NCBI RefSeq assembly: GCF_022836845.1
Contig: NZ_JAJNNZ010000005.1
Span: forward strand, 265,393 to 329,392
Direction of reading: 5' to 3'
DNA from: Vibrio gelatinilyticus
GTDB lineage: Bacteria; Pseudomonadota; Gammaproteobacteria; Enterobacterales; Vibrionaceae
Length of the DNA: 64,000 nt
Position 1 is the stretch's first letter, and every line of letters begins with the position of its first letter. Below, one piece after another: positions 18,869 to 29,041 of the stretch. Made by a program: the position numbers and the translations under genes. The notes beneath the pieces are model-generated. The model searched no databases and had not been told where the DNA came from. It saw only the letters and a program-made list of their open reading frames with translations.

Positions 18869-21322
18869 TTAACGCGAAACTGCTTCGAGTTTCCAAATGT
18901 TGTTCACGTAGTCGCGAATAGAGCGGTCTGATGTGAACTTACCAACCAATGCTGTGTTAAGAATCGCTTTCTTCGCCCAACCTGTTTGGTCTTGGTATTG
19001 TTTGCCCATGTCTTCATGCGCTTTCACATACGATGCGAAGTCTGCTAGACATAGATATGGGTCGCCACCGTCAAGCAGGCTGTCGTACGTTGCACGAAGA
19101 AGGCCTGGTTGACCTGGTGTGAACTCATCACTTAGAAGTAGATCTAGAGATGCCTTCAATAGTGGATCTGCGTTGTAGTAATCGTATGGGTTGTAGCCTG
19201 CAGCTTTAACACGCTTAACGCCTTCAACGTCTAGACCGAAGATATAGATATTCTCATCACCCACTTCTTCACGGATTTCAACGTTCGCACCATCCATGGT
19301 ACCAATAGTTAACGCACCGTTTAGAGCCATCTTCATGTTGCCAGTACCAGATGCTTCTTTACCCGCTAGCGAGATTTGTTGAGAAACGTCTGCTGCTGGG
19401 ATGATGATCTCAGCCATGCTGACACGGTAGTCAGGGATGAAGACCACTTTAAGCTTGTTGCCTACGCGTGGGTCATTGTTGATCTTGTCAGCAATCTTGT
19501 TCACCGCGAAGATGATCTCTTTCGCTAGGTGGTAACCCGGTGCTGCTTTCGCTGCGAAGAAACAAACACGTGGAACACAGTCGAAACCAGGTTCGTTGAT
19601 GATGCGGTGGTACATTGACAAGATGTGTAGCAGATCTAAGTGCTGACGCTTGTACTCGTGCAGACGCTTGATTTGGACGTCGAAGATAGCGTTAGTATCT
19701 AGTTCGATGCCCATGTTTGCAGAAACCCAATCGGCCAGACGCTGTTTGTTTTCTTTCTTCACAGCCATAAACGCTTCTTGGAACTTAGCATCTGTTGCGT
19801 ACTTCGCGATGCCTTCTAGCTGCTCAAGTTTCGCTGGCCACTCGGCACCAATCTTCTCTGTGATCAGTGAAGATAGACCTGGGTTACAGAACTTCAACCA
19901 ACGACGTGGCGTAATGCCGTTTGTCACGTTATGTAGACGCGTTGGGTACATAGCGTGGAACTCTGGGAACAAGTCTTTCTTAACTAGCTCAGAGTGAAGC
20001 GCTGCTACACCGTTCACCGCGTAAGAGCCGATCACAGACAGGTTGGCCATGCGAACCATGCGGTGGAAACCTTCTTGGATGATAGAAAGCTTCGCTTGCT
20101 TCTCACCATCACCAGGCCACATTGCACGAACTTCTTGTAGGAAGCGGTGGTTGATTTCAAAAATGATTTCCATGTGACGTGGAAGTAGACGCTGAATCAG
20201 CGACTCAGACCAAGTCTCTAATGCTTCTGGAAGTAGCGTGTGGTTTGTGTATGCGAAAGTCTTAGAAGAAATCGCCCACGCGTCATCCCAGCTCAAACCT
20301 TTCTCATCAAGAAGGATGCGCATAAGTTCTGGAATAGCAATTGTTGGGTGCGTATCGTTAAGCTGAATCGTTTCTTGTTTAGGAAGATCCGCTAGCGAGT
20401 AACCTGCTGCTTCGTGACGACGTAGAATATCGCGTACAGAAGCTGCTGAGTGGAAGTACTGCTGCATTAGACGCAGTGTCTTGCCTTTCTCGTGGTTGTC
20501 GTTCGGGTAAAGAACTTTAGTGATGTTGCCCGCGTCAATTAGCGCGTGCTGTGCTTCGAAGTAGTCACCATTGTTAAAGCTTTCTAGAGAGAATGGTGCA
20601 ATTGCTTGGCATTCCCAAAGACGCAGTGGGTAAACCGTGTCTGATTCATAACCAACGATCGGTAAATCCCAAGGCATTGCTTTAACCGTCATGCCAGGAA
20701 CCCATTTACGAACTTCTTTGCCGTTGTCGTTCACAGCTTCAACGTGACCGAAGAAACCGATCTCTTGTGCTAGCTCTGGACGAGCCACTTCCCACGGATA
20801 GCCTTCAACACCGCGCCATGCATCTGGAGCTTCTTGTTGACGACCATCTTTAAATGATTGCTTAAATAGGCCGTACTCGTAATGCAGGCCGTAACCCACG
20901 GTTGGGTACTCTTGAGCGGCACATGAATCCATGAAACATGCTGCTAGACGACCTAGACCACCATTACCTAGTGATGGATCGCGCTCTTCTTCAAGAAGAT
21001 CGGTTAGGTTGTGGCCAAGTTCTGCCATTGCCTCAGTAATTTGCTCGTACAGGCCCATGCTAATCAGGTTGTTACCTGTTAAGCGGCCAATCAAGAATTC
21101 TAGAGATAAGTAGTTAACGCTTTTCGCTTTTTTGATGCGCTCGTCCGCTTCTGTTGCAAGAAGATCGAACGTAGTAAGCTCTGCTAACGCTCGGCCCATA
21201 GCCAAATACCACTGACGTTCAGAAGCCGTCTCGACAGTCGTTGCGTATGTCGCAGAAAGGTGCTTTTTGACACTTTCTTGGAAAGAAGCTTTATCAAATG
21301 CTTTTTGTTTTGTAGGTTTCAT
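18869..21322 (-). CDS. malP: Maltodextrin / glycogen phosphorylase
   Basis: GT35 phosphorylase that releases glucose-1-phosphate from alpha-1,4-glucans. The blocks DPSLGNGGLGRLAACFMDS, NDTHPTIAIPELMRIL and the pyridoxal phosphate site EASGTGNMKMALNG (Lys664) are intact. The ATG at 21320-21322 gives 817 residues and has GTGAG 9 bases upstream; an ATG ten codons earlier is also possible. It is divergent from malT across about 540 bases, the same arrangement as in E. coli, and lies upstream of malQ. Because of that context I prefer malP to glgP, though the enzyme may serve both pathways. Confidence 0.92.
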   Translation of the reverse strand: MKPTKQKAFDKASFQESVKKHLSATYATTVETASERQWYLAMGRALAELTTFDLLATEADERIKKAKSVNYLSLEFLIGRLTGNNLISMGLYEQITEAMAELGHNLTDLLEEERDPSLGNGGLGRLAACFMDSCAAQEYPTVGYGLHYEYGLFKQSFKDGRQQEAPDAWRGVEGYPWEVARPELAQEIGFFGHVEAVNDNGKEVRKWVPGMTVKAMPWDLPIVGYESDTVYPLRLWECQAIAPFSLESFNNGDYFEAQHALIDAGNITKVLYPNDNHEKGKTLRLMQQYFHSAASVRDILRRHEAAGYSLADLPKQETIQLNDTHPTIAIPELMRILLDEKGLSWDDAWAISSKTFAYTNHTLLPEALETWSESLIQRLLPRHMEIIFEINHRFLQEVRAMWPGDGEKQAKLSIIQEGFHRMVRMANLSVIGSYAVNGVAALHSELVKKDLFPEFHAMYPTRLHNVTNGITPRRWLKFCNPGLSSLITEKIGAEWPAKLEQLEGIAKYATDAKFQEAFMAVKKENKQRLADWVSANMGIELDTNAIFDVQIKRLHEYKRQHLDLLHILSMYHRIINEPGFDCVPRVCFFAAKAAPGYHLAKEIIFAVNKIADKINNDPRVGNKLKVVFIPDYRVSMAEIIIPAADVSQQISLAGKEASGTGNMKMALNGALTIGTMDGANVEIREEVGDENIYIFGLDVEGVKRVKAAGYNPYDYYNADPLLKASLDLLLSDEFTPGQPGLLRATYDSLLDGGDPYLCLADFASYVKAHEDMGKQYQDQTGWAKKAILNTALVGKFTSDRSIRDYVNNIWKLEAVSR

Positions 21323-21352
21323 TGCAGAAATCTCACTATAAGTTTTATCCAT

Positions 21353-21854
21353 CTGTCACATATCGTGCATGGTGACGCGCTGATAAACATCCTCCTAATC
21401 CCAACTGCTGTGAGGATGAGTTACTAGGGCGTAGGGGGCGTACTTCCCCCTCAGTTAGTGATCACAATCTCACTAAGTAGAAGCCACCAAGAAAAACAGG
21501 TGACAACGATCACGGCCCAGTCATCTCCACTCTACTTCGTCAATAATAACTTTGGGTGACAAAACTCATCATCAAAGCAAAAGTTTGCAACTTAGATCAC
21601 AATCGCTTTGCAAAAAAAATGTAAACACACGACTTTTTCGTACAAATCAAAAGAAAAAGGCAGCAAAAAGCACCATTGGGCGTGATGCTGCTCACACTTT
21701 CGAGGCGTAGATTGTTACATCAGGGCTAAAAATTTGAATATTGGCGATAGATCAATAAATGTAGTGGCAAATATCTTTTACCATCGCACATTCTGCGATG
21801 ATTGTTCTTACAACTTTTTAAGAACACTCAATAATGACTACACACTGATGGGAA
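21353..21854. promoter_or_regulatory. malP-malT divergent control region
   Basis: About 500 bases without a gene. MalT boxes in enterobacteria read GGGGAKGAGG. Partial matches here are GAGGATGAGT (21412-21421, + strand, 8 of 10) and GTGGAGATGA (21521-21530, - strand, about 7 of 10). A near-CRP site TGCAA-CTTAGA-TCACA lies at 21586-21601, with a perfect right half. A palindrome AGGGGGC / TCCCCCT occurs around 21433-21453. These suit maltose activation and glucose repression of malPQ, but exact spacing to promoters is not established. Confidence 0.45.
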
Positions 21855-21860
21855 GTGACC

Positions 21861-24569
21861 ATGTGGATTCCTTCTAAGCTAACCCGGCCAGGCCGATTGC
21901 ATAACGCTATCGTCAGACCACGCGTTTTAGACCTTTTGCAACAAGCCCCTTTTTACAAGTTGGTGCTTTTTCGCTCTCCTGCCGGCTACGGCAAGACGAC
22001 GATGGCGGCTCAATGGCTATCCGACAAACCTAATGTTGGCTGGTACAGTATTGATGACAGCGACAACGAGCCATTTCGCTTTATCAACTACCTACTGCAA
22101 GCGATTAACAAGGCGACCCATAACGCCTGCCCCAACGCTCAAAAACTAGCAGAAAGGCGTCAATTCTCATCCATTCATAGCCTTTTCGGCGAAGTTTTCA
22201 CCGAAATGTCTAATTATCACAACGAGTGTTTTGTCGTTCTTGATGACTACCACCTGATCAGTGACGAAGAAATCCATGAGGCCATGCGTTTTTTCTTAAA
22301 ACACATGCCCGACAACCTTACCCTTGTGGTCACAAGCCGTGCAAACCCACCGCTTGGAACAGCCAATCTCCGGGTTCGCGATCTTATGATTGAAATTGGC
22401 AATGAACTGCTTGCCTTTGATTCAGAAGAAACCACACGATTTTTCAATCAACGCGTCACCGATGGGATTGATGACGAAACTGCCGACTCATTGCGCAGTT
22501 ATGTTGAAGGCTGGCCCTCTGCCCTACAGCTGTTTGCTCTTCAGGCTCAACACCAAAAGCGCACACTGGCACAATCGGTAGAGACTATCTCGCAATTTAA
22601 CCATGCACACCTTTGGGATTATTTAGTCGAGGAAGTGTTTGATCTGCTCGATCAAGAGACTCGTCAGTTTTTAATGCAGTGCTCGGTACTCGATCACTTC
22701 AATGAGAGATTGGTCAGCGCCCTCACAAACCGTGACGATGCACTCAGTATGATTGAATCGCTCAACCGTTTCGGTCTGTTTATTTATCCCCTTGAAGGCG
22801 AAAACCACTGGTTTAGATTCCACAACCTATTTGCGGAATTTCTGGCGCATGAGCGTAAAGCACGCATTCCACAGCAAGAACACGAACTACACCTCGCCGC
22901 CGCTGAAGCATGGCTTGAACAAAGCGTTCCTCATCAGGCTTTGCGACATGCGCAACTGGCCAATGATGGCACATTGATTGGTAAAATATTGCATGACTTT
23001 GGTTGGAAGATGTTTAATCAGGGGGAGCTGGCCACACTCGAATCTGCAATCAATATGCTCACTCAAGATCAACTCTATACTCAGCCAAAATTGTGCCTGA
23101 TACAAGCGTGGCTTGCACAAAGCCAGCATCGCTACAACGATGTTGGAGAACTGATTGCAAAAGCCGATCAAGAAATGGCCACTCGTAATATCGTACTTTC
23201 CAAGAAAGAGGAAGGCGAATTTAATGCATTGCGAGCTCAGGTTGCTATTAACCAGAATGAACCAGAGCAAGCATTGCAGTTTGCCGAACTCGCGTTAAGT
23301 GAACTCGACCATTCGGTTTATCGCGGCCGTATTGTCGCCACCTCTGTGGTGGGTGAAGTCAATCATGTTATTGGCCAGCTCAGCCGAGCTCTGCCTATGA
23401 TGCAACAAACCGAAAAGTTAGCGCGTCAATACCATGTTTATCATCAGGCACTTTGGGCACAATTGCAGCAAAGTGAAATTCTGATAGCTCAAGGCTATGT
23501 TCAGGCCGCGTACGAGCTACAAGACAACGCCTTTAAACTAATTGAAGAGCAGCAGCTGCATCAGCTTCCACTGCACGAGTTTTTACTGCGGACTCGCGCT
23601 CAGATACTTTGGTGCTGGAATCGTTTTGATGAGGCCGAAGAGTGCGCATACAAGGGGCTCGACGTACTGGGTAATCACTTACCAAGTAAGCATTTACACA
23701 GCTATTCAATGATCGCCCGTATTGCCGTTGGCCGTGGTGAGCTCGACAAAGCAACTAAATACATTGAACAGATCCAGCACTTGTTGAAGCAGTCTACATA
23801 CCATGTAGATTGGACCGCTAACGCATCAATGTCTTTGATTCTATACTGGCAAGCACGTGGGGACAGTGCCGCGATTGAACAGTGGTTAGAAACGGCCACT
23901 CGTCCTGAGAGCGCCTGCAATCACTTCCTTCAGCTTCAATGGCGCAATATCGCCCGTTCACAGATAAACCTTGGTCTTTATGACGATGCGCGCGAAACAT
24001 TAGCCTTCTTAAGCAAAGAAGCCAAAGCGTACAACCTGGTGACTGACTTAAATCGTAACCTCATTGTCGAAGCTGTTCTTCAAGTGCAGCTTAAGCAAGA
24101 AGACGCTGCCAAAGCACTGCTTAAAGAAGCACTTGAATTGACCAATCAAACCGGCATGATCGGCAACTTCTTAATTGATGGTGCAACTATTGGCCACCTT
24201 CTTGAAAAGCTAGTGAGCAAATCCGAATTAGGTGATTTGGAGCGTCATCGTGCACAGTTACTGATGAAGAACATTAATACCACGCAGCGCAGCCGCTCTG
24301 TGCACTTTAATGAAGAGTTTGTCGAGCAACTTGTGAACCATCCGAACATTCCGGAGTTAGTACGTACTAGCCCTCTAACTCAAAGAGAATGGCAAGTGCT
24401 TGGCTTGATTTATTCCGGCTTTAGCAATGAACAGATTGCACAGGAACTGGATGTAGCGGGTACGACAATCAAAACACACATTCGTAACTTGTATCAAAAG
24501 CTCAACATCGCCAATCGCAAAGAAGCGATCAGTACCGCCGAGAACTTGTTGCAACTTATGGGGTATTAG
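21861..24569 (+). CDS. malT: MalT, ATP-dependent activator of the maltose regulon
   Basis: 902 residues from the ATG at 21861, which has GGGAAG 5 bases upstream; a GTG two codons earlier is less likely. N-terminal STAND ATPase: Walker [10 protein letters not shown] (residues 39-47) and Walker [11 protein letters not shown]. The middle is a helical repeat sensor (TPR-like) that binds maltotriose. The C-terminal LuxR-type HTH reads [20 protein letters not shown] and [15 protein letters not shown]. In the known system it activates malPQ and the maltodextrin uptake genes when ATP and maltotriose are bound. Divergent from malP. Followed by a strong terminator. Confidence 0.95.
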   Translation: MWIPSKLTRPGRLHNAIVRPRVLDLLQQAPFYKLVLFRSPAGYGKTTMAAQWLSDKPNVGWYSIDDSDNEPFRFINYLLQAINKATHNACPNAQKLAERRQFSSIHSLFGEVFTEMSNYHNECFVVLDDYHLISDEEIHEAMRFFLKHMPDNLTLVVTSRANPPLGTANLRVRDLMIEIGNELLAFDSEETTRFFNQRVTDGIDDETADSLRSYVEGWPSALQLFALQAQHQKRTLAQSVETISQFNHAHLWDYLVEEVFDLLDQETRQFLMQCSVLDHFNERLVSALTNRDDALSMIESLNRFGLFIYPLEGENHWFRFHNLFAEFLAHERKARIPQQEHELHLAAAEAWLEQSVPHQALRHAQLANDGTLIGKILHDFGWKMFNQGELATLESAINMLTQDQLYTQPKLCLIQAWLAQSQHRYNDVGELIAKADQEMATRNIVLSKKEEGEFNALRAQVAINQNEPEQALQFAELALSELDHSVYRGRIVATSVVGEVNHVIGQLSRALPMMQQTEKLARQYHVYHQALWAQLQQSEILIAQGYVQAAYELQDNAFKLIEEQQLHQLPLHEFLLRTRAQILWCWNRFDEAEECAYKGLDVLGNHLPSKHLHSYSMIARIAVGRGELDKATKYIEQIQHLLKQSTYHVDWTANASMSLILYWQARGDSAAIEQWLETATRPESACNHFLQLQWRNIARSQINLGLYDDARETLAFLSKEAKAYNLVTDLNRNLIVEAVLQVQLKQEDAAKALLKEALELTNQTGMIGNFLIDGATIGHLLEKLVSKSELGDLERHRAQLLMKNINTTQRSRSVHFNEEFVEQLVNHPNIPELVRTSPLTQREWQVLGLIYSGFSNEQIAQELDVAGTTIKTHIRNLYQKLNIANRKEAISTAENLLQLMGY

Positions 24570-24608
24570 AGCCTTTCACTTTAAACTCGTAAACGCTTAA
24601 CAAAAAGC

Positions 24609-24640
24609 CCCAGTACAACACCATTGTACTGGGACTTTTA
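24609..24640 (+). terminator. malT terminator
   Basis: Ten-base stem CCCAGTACAA / TTGTACTGGG with a 5-base loop followed by ACTTTTAATT, 40 bases after the malT stop. Confidence 0.8.
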
Positions 24641-24858
24641 ATTCTGCATTGGATAACATTTTCCTTACTGCAGATTAATACGCCTGCCCCATAACCAATG
24701 AAACTGTCTTATTGAAGGCACTTTTATTATAATTGGAACCAAAGCTAATCGGCCCTGCACTCACGTACAACCCGACGACATCACTTTTTAAAAACGACAG
24801 GGTCTGCACCACTAGCTCAAATAAAGAGACACGACAACCTCTGAACATTCGTGGGTAC

Positions 24859-25410
24859 TCACAAATCCAGCTCAAGATTTCTTCCGGTAACATAGTTATA
24901 GGATGCTACGATGAGTTGAAGAACAATCTTTAGTTCTTCTTCATTAACGGGTGTGTAGATCATCACAAATCCCTCCCAACCCTTTCTTTTATCAGCCCAG
25001 GGGTGATGAACCGCCCAGCCGCTCTCAACTGCTTTAACCGCTAATGCTGGCGGCAGAGAAGCATGCAGGCTTCCATCAGGATGGACATGGGCAAACTCTC
25101 GACCACCAATGATTGCATAGGGCTTGGCAAGTACAACATTGTCTGTTATCCAAAAACCCAGAGCACCCGGTAATGAAATCACTGTGTTACGGATCTCAAC
25201 GTCTGGAATTCGCTCGATGTGGGTCAGTAATGCGGTTGAAATCACTGGGTCTGGCTCGACACCCAACTGTACATGCGGCACGCTGTCTGTCGTCGCAGGT
25301 ATCGGTGTAGCTTTCGCTGGCAGGTGTTCTGTCTCAGATGCTGCGACAACCAGTGTCATGAGAGATAAAGCGAGCACAGGTAATGTACGCAGTATATTAA
25401 CAATATTCAT
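24859..25410 (-). CDS. Exported DUF5519 (luciferase-domain-like) protein
   Basis: 183 residues. The start at 25408-25410 has GGAG 7 bases upstream and gives a signal peptide (MNIVNILRTLPVLALSLMTL...AAS). The mature part has GREFAHVHPDGSLHASLPP, then ESGWAVHHPWAD, then GFVMIYTPVNEEELKIVL. That pattern is the DUF5519 family, named in databases for luciferase-associated domains, whose biochemistry is unknown. The conserved His residues (AHVHPDG, HHP) suggest a metal or heme-related site. It is the last gene of a three-gene unit after cytochrome b561 (gap 42 bases), so a redox partner role is plausible. Confidence 0.7.
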   Translation of the reverse strand: MNIVNILRTLPVLALSLMTLVVAASETEHLPAKATPIPATTDSVPHVQLGVEPDPVISTALLTHIERIPDVEIRNTVISLPGALGFWITDNVVLAKPYAIIGGREFAHVHPDGSLHASLPPALAVKAVESGWAVHHPWADKRKGWEGFVMIYTPVNEEELKIVLQLIVASYNYVTGRNLELDL

Positions 25411-25452
25411 GTTTAGCTCCGCTATCAGGTAATAAATATTTTGCCGCACCGT

Positions 25453-26127
25453 CTATATGGGCAGGGACCACAACCAGGTAACCCAACCTGCAGATACCAC
25501 AACTGCGAAAATTAACAGAGAAATGCGGACTTCTATTACAATTTTCTCGATGAGTGGAAGCGGTTTACGACCATGAACCATTGCAGCGATCAGTGGTTCC
25601 TTCAACACAAATTTATGAATCAGGACGGCGATGACGTGAAGTGCAACAATGATCTTAAGGCCAAACTCAAGCAAACGGTGGATAGTACCACCAAACTCTC
25701 TAAGATCAGCAGACACCAAGTGGTATAGAGGCCCATTCCAAAGTATGTCGTCCGTTGTCACCAAACCTGTAAGCGCTTGAATGCCTAGACCAACTATCAT
25801 TGCTATAACCATAATAGCGCCGGCCGGATTATGGCCCGCATAGTGGTTTTCCTGGCCCTTAACTACTTTTTGAAGGTAGTGCAGGGCTTTACCTGGTGAT
25901 CGCACGAAATTGATAAACCTTGCGTGATAAGAGCCCACAACACCCCAAATAAATCGGAACAGAATAAGCCCTGACAGCAGATACCCAGCGAGCATATGCA
26001 GCCTCATCCAATCATTACCAATTTCACCGCTGACGATCAGGAACAGAAACAAGCAAACCAGTGCCCAGTGAAATATTCTGGTTGGTACATCCCATACTTT
26101 GGTGAGTGAGTGTGGATTGTTTTCCAT
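25453..26127 (-). CDS. Cytochrome b561-type membrane protein
   Basis: 224 residues from the ATG at 26125-26127. A longer frame would run back into the cytochrome c' gene and is rejected. Four to five transmembrane helices carry the His ligands expected for two b hemes: TRIFHWALVC, WMRLHMLAGYL and the HRLLEFGLKIIVALHVIAVLIHKF helix. This is the family of the Ni/Fe-hydrogenase b-type cytochromes and cytochrome b561. Neighbours are cytochrome c' upstream and DUF5519 downstream, so it may pass electrons from quinol to periplasmic cytochrome c'. Confidence 0.85.
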   Translation of the reverse strand: MENNPHSLTKVWDVPTRIFHWALVCLFLFLIVSGEIGNDWMRLHMLAGYLLSGLILFRFIWGVVGSYHARFINFVRSPGKALHYLQKVVKGQENHYAGHNPAGAIMVIAMIVGLGIQALTGLVTTDDILWNGPLYHLVSADLREFGGTIHRLLEFGLKIIVALHVIAVLIHKFVLKEPLIAAMVHGRKPLPLIEKIVIEVRISLLIFAVVVSAGWVTWLWSLPI

Positions 26128-26198
26128 ACTATTTCGCTCTCTATAATAGAATTTACTGGCATTGGTTTGACTGGTGGAGGCCATAAGCCTATCAGGAA

Positions 26199-26663
26199 TT
26201 AATCGTCTGCTTTGACGAGCTTGTGACAGCCCTGACACGATTTACCCACCGCGCCTATGTTTTTTCGAAGTTCACTTAATCCGTTCCCTGCATTTAACGC
26301 AAGCGCACCAGAGGCTTCAATCCAAGCTCCATGTTTTTCTGCTACCGCCGGATACTCAGACCAAGCTTCAGGTTTGGCATTGGTTGAAAGTGCTGAGTTC
26401 GAATTGTCCGACCCCATTGGCCACATCGCACCATTATCCATTTGGGAAGCAGCATGAATGTTTTTAGCTAACGCTTCGGCCAGCTTTGCATCATATTCGC
26501 GGTTGCCTTTAGCCATATCACCAAGAATGCCAAGGTTAAATTTCACCATCTTCATAAATGCCTGACGCGCTTCTACTTCCGCTTCAAACGGCTCTGCTGC
26601 CAATGCGTTATTACCAAAAGCCAGCATCAATACCGAACAAACAGTAACAATGATCCTTTTCAT
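26199..26663 (-). CDS. Cytochrome c'
   Basis: 154 residues with a signal peptide (MKRIIVTVCSVLMLAFGNNALAA). The mature protein is a four-helix bundle type with the heme-binding CQGCH at residues 143-147, close to the C-terminus, which is the class II (c') arrangement. Upstream helices include ARQAFMKMVKFNLGILGDMAKG. Cytochromes c' bind NO and CO and can protect against nitrosative stress. It is the first gene of the operon with cytochrome b561 and DUF5519 and is divergent from a LysR regulator 99 bases away. Confidence 0.9.
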   Translation of the reverse strand: MKRIIVTVCSVLMLAFGNNALAAEPFEAEVEARQAFMKMVKFNLGILGDMAKGNREYDAKLAEALAKNIHAASQMDNGAMWPMGSDNSNSALSTNAKPEAWSEYPAVAEKHGAWIEASGALALNAGNGLSELRKNIGAVGKSCQGCHKLVKADD

Positions 26664-26762
26664 ACTATGAACTCCATATTCGTCCTTGCTAGTTGTTATG
26701 TTTACTATACCCGTGCTAATTTGTAGGTAAATTCCTTAATTAAGCACAGCGGATTTGCAAAA

Positions 26763-27656
26763 ATGCACAGCATTCGATGGGATGATTTACAGTATGTTTT
26801 AACTGTTGCAAACGAGGGCTCCGTCTCTGCGGCCGCAAGGTCTCTTGGGGTCAATCACAGTACGGTATTACGCCGACTAAACGCATTTGAACATCGTCAT
26901 AAGTTACGTGTGTTTCATAAGCTACCGACTGGATACAAGCTCACACTGGAAGGGCGACAATTACTCGACTCTGCACTCTCGATTGAGTCGACCGTAAAAG
27001 CGCTGGAGCGTAGGGTTTTCGGTCAGGAAATGAAATTGGAAGGGACATTGCGATTAACAACAACCGACACACTACTGCACTTAGTCTTATTCCACCATCT
27101 GGCTAAATTTCATCAACTCTATCCACGAATTCAGATTGAACTGAATGTAACCTCTCGCCAGCTAGATCTTTCGCAACTGGATGCAGATGTAGCCATTCGC
27201 CCCGCCAGAGAACTACCAGAGTCACTCATGGGGGTCAAACTCTCCAGCATAACGTTTGGAGTTTATGGTTCACCGACCTATATCAACAGCCTTCAAGGTA
27301 AACATCCATTAGAGTCAGCAAACTGGCTAGGAATCAGCTCAGCAATGATACAAGGGAGTGCATCACGACAAATATCAAATAACATTCCCGATGAACAAGT
27401 CGTTTTAAAAGCTGATTCCTTTGAGCCTCTTGTTTTGGCTGCGGAGCACGAAATGGGGCTGGCTTATCTGCCGTGTTTTGTCGGAGATTCTTCTGCGCGC
27501 TTGCAGAAAGTGGATATGGAGGTTAAACACAAAGGGACAGAACTTTGGATGATGGCGCATCGTGACCTAGAAAGCTCTGCCAGAGTAAGAGCCTTTTTCG
27601 ACTTTATGGAAGAAGCAATAAAGCCAGAACGAACTCGTTTGGCAGGATTAAGTTAG
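26763..27656 (+). CDS. LysR-type transcriptional regulator
   Basis: 297 residues. The HTH is at residues 5-62: LQYVLTVANEGSVSAAARSLGV and NHSTVLRRLNAFEHR. The effector domain has the usual two lobes (LRLTTTDTLLHLVLFHHLAKF). It is divergent from the cytochrome c' operon with a 99-base gap, so it is the likely regulator of that operon, perhaps responding to a redox or nitrosative signal. No clear ribosome site precedes the ATG. Ligand unknown. Confidence 0.85.
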   Translation: MHSIRWDDLQYVLTVANEGSVSAAARSLGVNHSTVLRRLNAFEHRHKLRVFHKLPTGYKLTLEGRQLLDSALSIESTVKALERRVFGQEMKLEGTLRLTTTDTLLHLVLFHHLAKFHQLYPRIQIELNVTSRQLDLSQLDADVAIRPARELPESLMGVKLSSITFGVYGSPTYINSLQGKHPLESANWLGISSAMIQGSASRQISNNIPDEQVVLKADSFEPLVLAAEHEMGLAYLPCFVGDSSARLQKVDMEVKHKGTELWMMAHRDLESSARVRAFFDFMEEAIKPERTRLAGLS

Positions 27657-27849
27657 TAAAAACAGTACTCATAAGTACTTATCGACAATCCAAACTTTCG
27701 CCTTGATCTTATTCTAGCGCCACGGGTAAAACCCTTTATTCACAATAAACGACCTAAACTCTTTTACCTAATGGCGCGAAATGACAAGTTCTTCTTCGCA
27801 AACTATCTAAACTACGCCTCATCCAATTTTTCCATGAGGCACAAACACC

Positions 27850-28083
27850 ATGCGTAACCTACTTCTGATTCTCGCTGCACTTCTACTACCTGTATCAGCA
27901 AGCTATGCAGACATCTCTATCAAAACAGATAACCTTGAACTTAGCGAAGACTGCGTCAGTTACGAGTCAAAGCGTGTAAAAATTGAATCGGAAGAATGTG
28001 ATAGCAAACATCATAAAGGCAAGAGTAATCGAAGTGTTCACGGAAAAGATAATCCAGGTAAGGGACATGAAAAGAGAAAATAG
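27850..28083 (+). CDS. Small secreted basic protein, unknown
   Basis: 77 residues, not recognised. Signal peptide (MRNLLLILAALLLPVSASYA), then about 57 residues with two Cys (EDCVSYES and SEECDSK) and a strongly basic tail rich in Lys, His and Gly (HHKGKSNR...GKGHEKRK). The signal peptide and sensible composition support a real gene. The His/Lys tail could bind metal or nucleic acid, but that is speculation. It is followed by a hairpin at 28095-28121 and then the speB remnant. Confidence 0.55.
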   Translation: MRNLLLILAALLLPVSASYADISIKTDNLELSEDCVSYESKRVKIESEECDSKHHKGKSNRSVHGKDNPGKGHEKRK

Positions 28084-28094
28084 CGGCTGTAATA

Positions 28095-28121
28095 GCGATC
28101 ACTGTTCGTCGAAGTGGTCGC
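28095..28121 (+). terminator. Hairpin after the small secreted protein gene
   Basis: Nine-base stem GCGATCACT / AGTGGTCGC, one G-U pair, loop of 9. No U tract follows. The right arm AAGTGGTCGC is repeated in the hairpin after the speB remnant. Confidence 0.4.
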
Positions 28122-28177
28122 AACCAATGACAATGTTGGCTTAATGGTTGACTCGGCGATAAATAGAACCCAGCAGC

Positions 28178-28918
28178 GCTTCGGTTAACCTAGCTTGGGA
28201 AGGTAAGAAATTCCCATGGGATTTCGACGTTTTCGACAAGGCCAAAGTGATCGACTCAGGCGACCTAGTATTTGATATCGGAGATGCTGAAGACTTCACT
28301 TACCGTTTGGAAGCCGCAACCAGCGAGATTCTAACAAGCGGTAAAACTATGCTTGCTCTTGGTGGTGATCACTTTATCACTCTACCGATTTTGCGCGCGT
28401 ACGCCAAACACCATGGCGAGATGGCATTGATTCACTTCGATGCTCACACGGACACGTACGCAAACGGCAGTAACTACGACCATGGCACTATGTTCTACCA
28501 TGCGCCAAAAGAAGGTTTGATTTCTGCCAAGCATTCGGTGCAAATTGGTATTCGTACTGAGTACAATTACGACGACCACGGTTTTAACGTAATCAACGCT
28601 ATGCAAGCGAACGATCAAAGCACAGAAGACATTGTGGCTCAGATCCGCAACATCGTTGGCGATAGGCCTGTGTATATTACCTTTGATATTGACTGTTTAG
28701 ATCCAGCGTTTGCTCCTGGCACCGGCACTCCGGTTTGTGGTGGTTTGAACTCAGACAAAGCCCTGAAAATCATCCGCGGCCTTGCGGGGATCAACGTGGT
28801 CGGAATGGACGTCGTTGAAGTCTCACCTCCTTACGACCATAGCGAACTAACAGCCCTAGCGGGCGCTACCATCGCTCTTGAACTACTCTACCTATGGGCA
28901 ATCGAAAACCGGAAATAG
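28178..28918 (+). pseudogene. speB: Agmatinase, 5'-truncated remnant
   Basis: The frame carries an excellent agmatinase: [38 protein letters not shown] with the manganese ligands, and a normal C-terminus. Homology begins at [18 protein letters not shown] (28178 on). Full SpeB proteins have about 60-70 residues before this point, with the FGGRHGPAAIR-type segment; here upstream codons read IEPSS and no in-frame start with a ribosome site is seen. The first internal ATG/GTG-like start would remove more. So the 5' end was deleted, probably destroying urea and putrescine production from agmatine by this copy. The rest has no frameshift, so loss is recent or the fragment is still under some constraint. 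Confidence 0.8.
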
Positions 28919-28932
28919 TAAACGCGCTTAAC

Positions 28933-28960
28933 AGCGACCACTTAATTCAAAGTGGTCGCT
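28933..28960 (+). terminator. Terminator after the speB remnant
   Basis: Eleven-base perfect stem AGCGACCACTT / AAGTGGTCGCT with a 6-base loop. Only a weak U tract follows. Confidence 0.6.
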
Positions 28961-29041
28961 ATGATAAAAGTACCGCCTCTTCATTATCTCACAGCACGTA
29001 AAACCTATTACAACGAAGGCCTTCAGTATCTCTTAAAGCAC

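Noticed and set aside
26128..26238. N-terminal extension of the cytochrome b561 frame
   Set aside because: It would overlap the 3' end of cytochrome c' and reads as polar, low-hydrophobic text; the internal ATG gives the family start.
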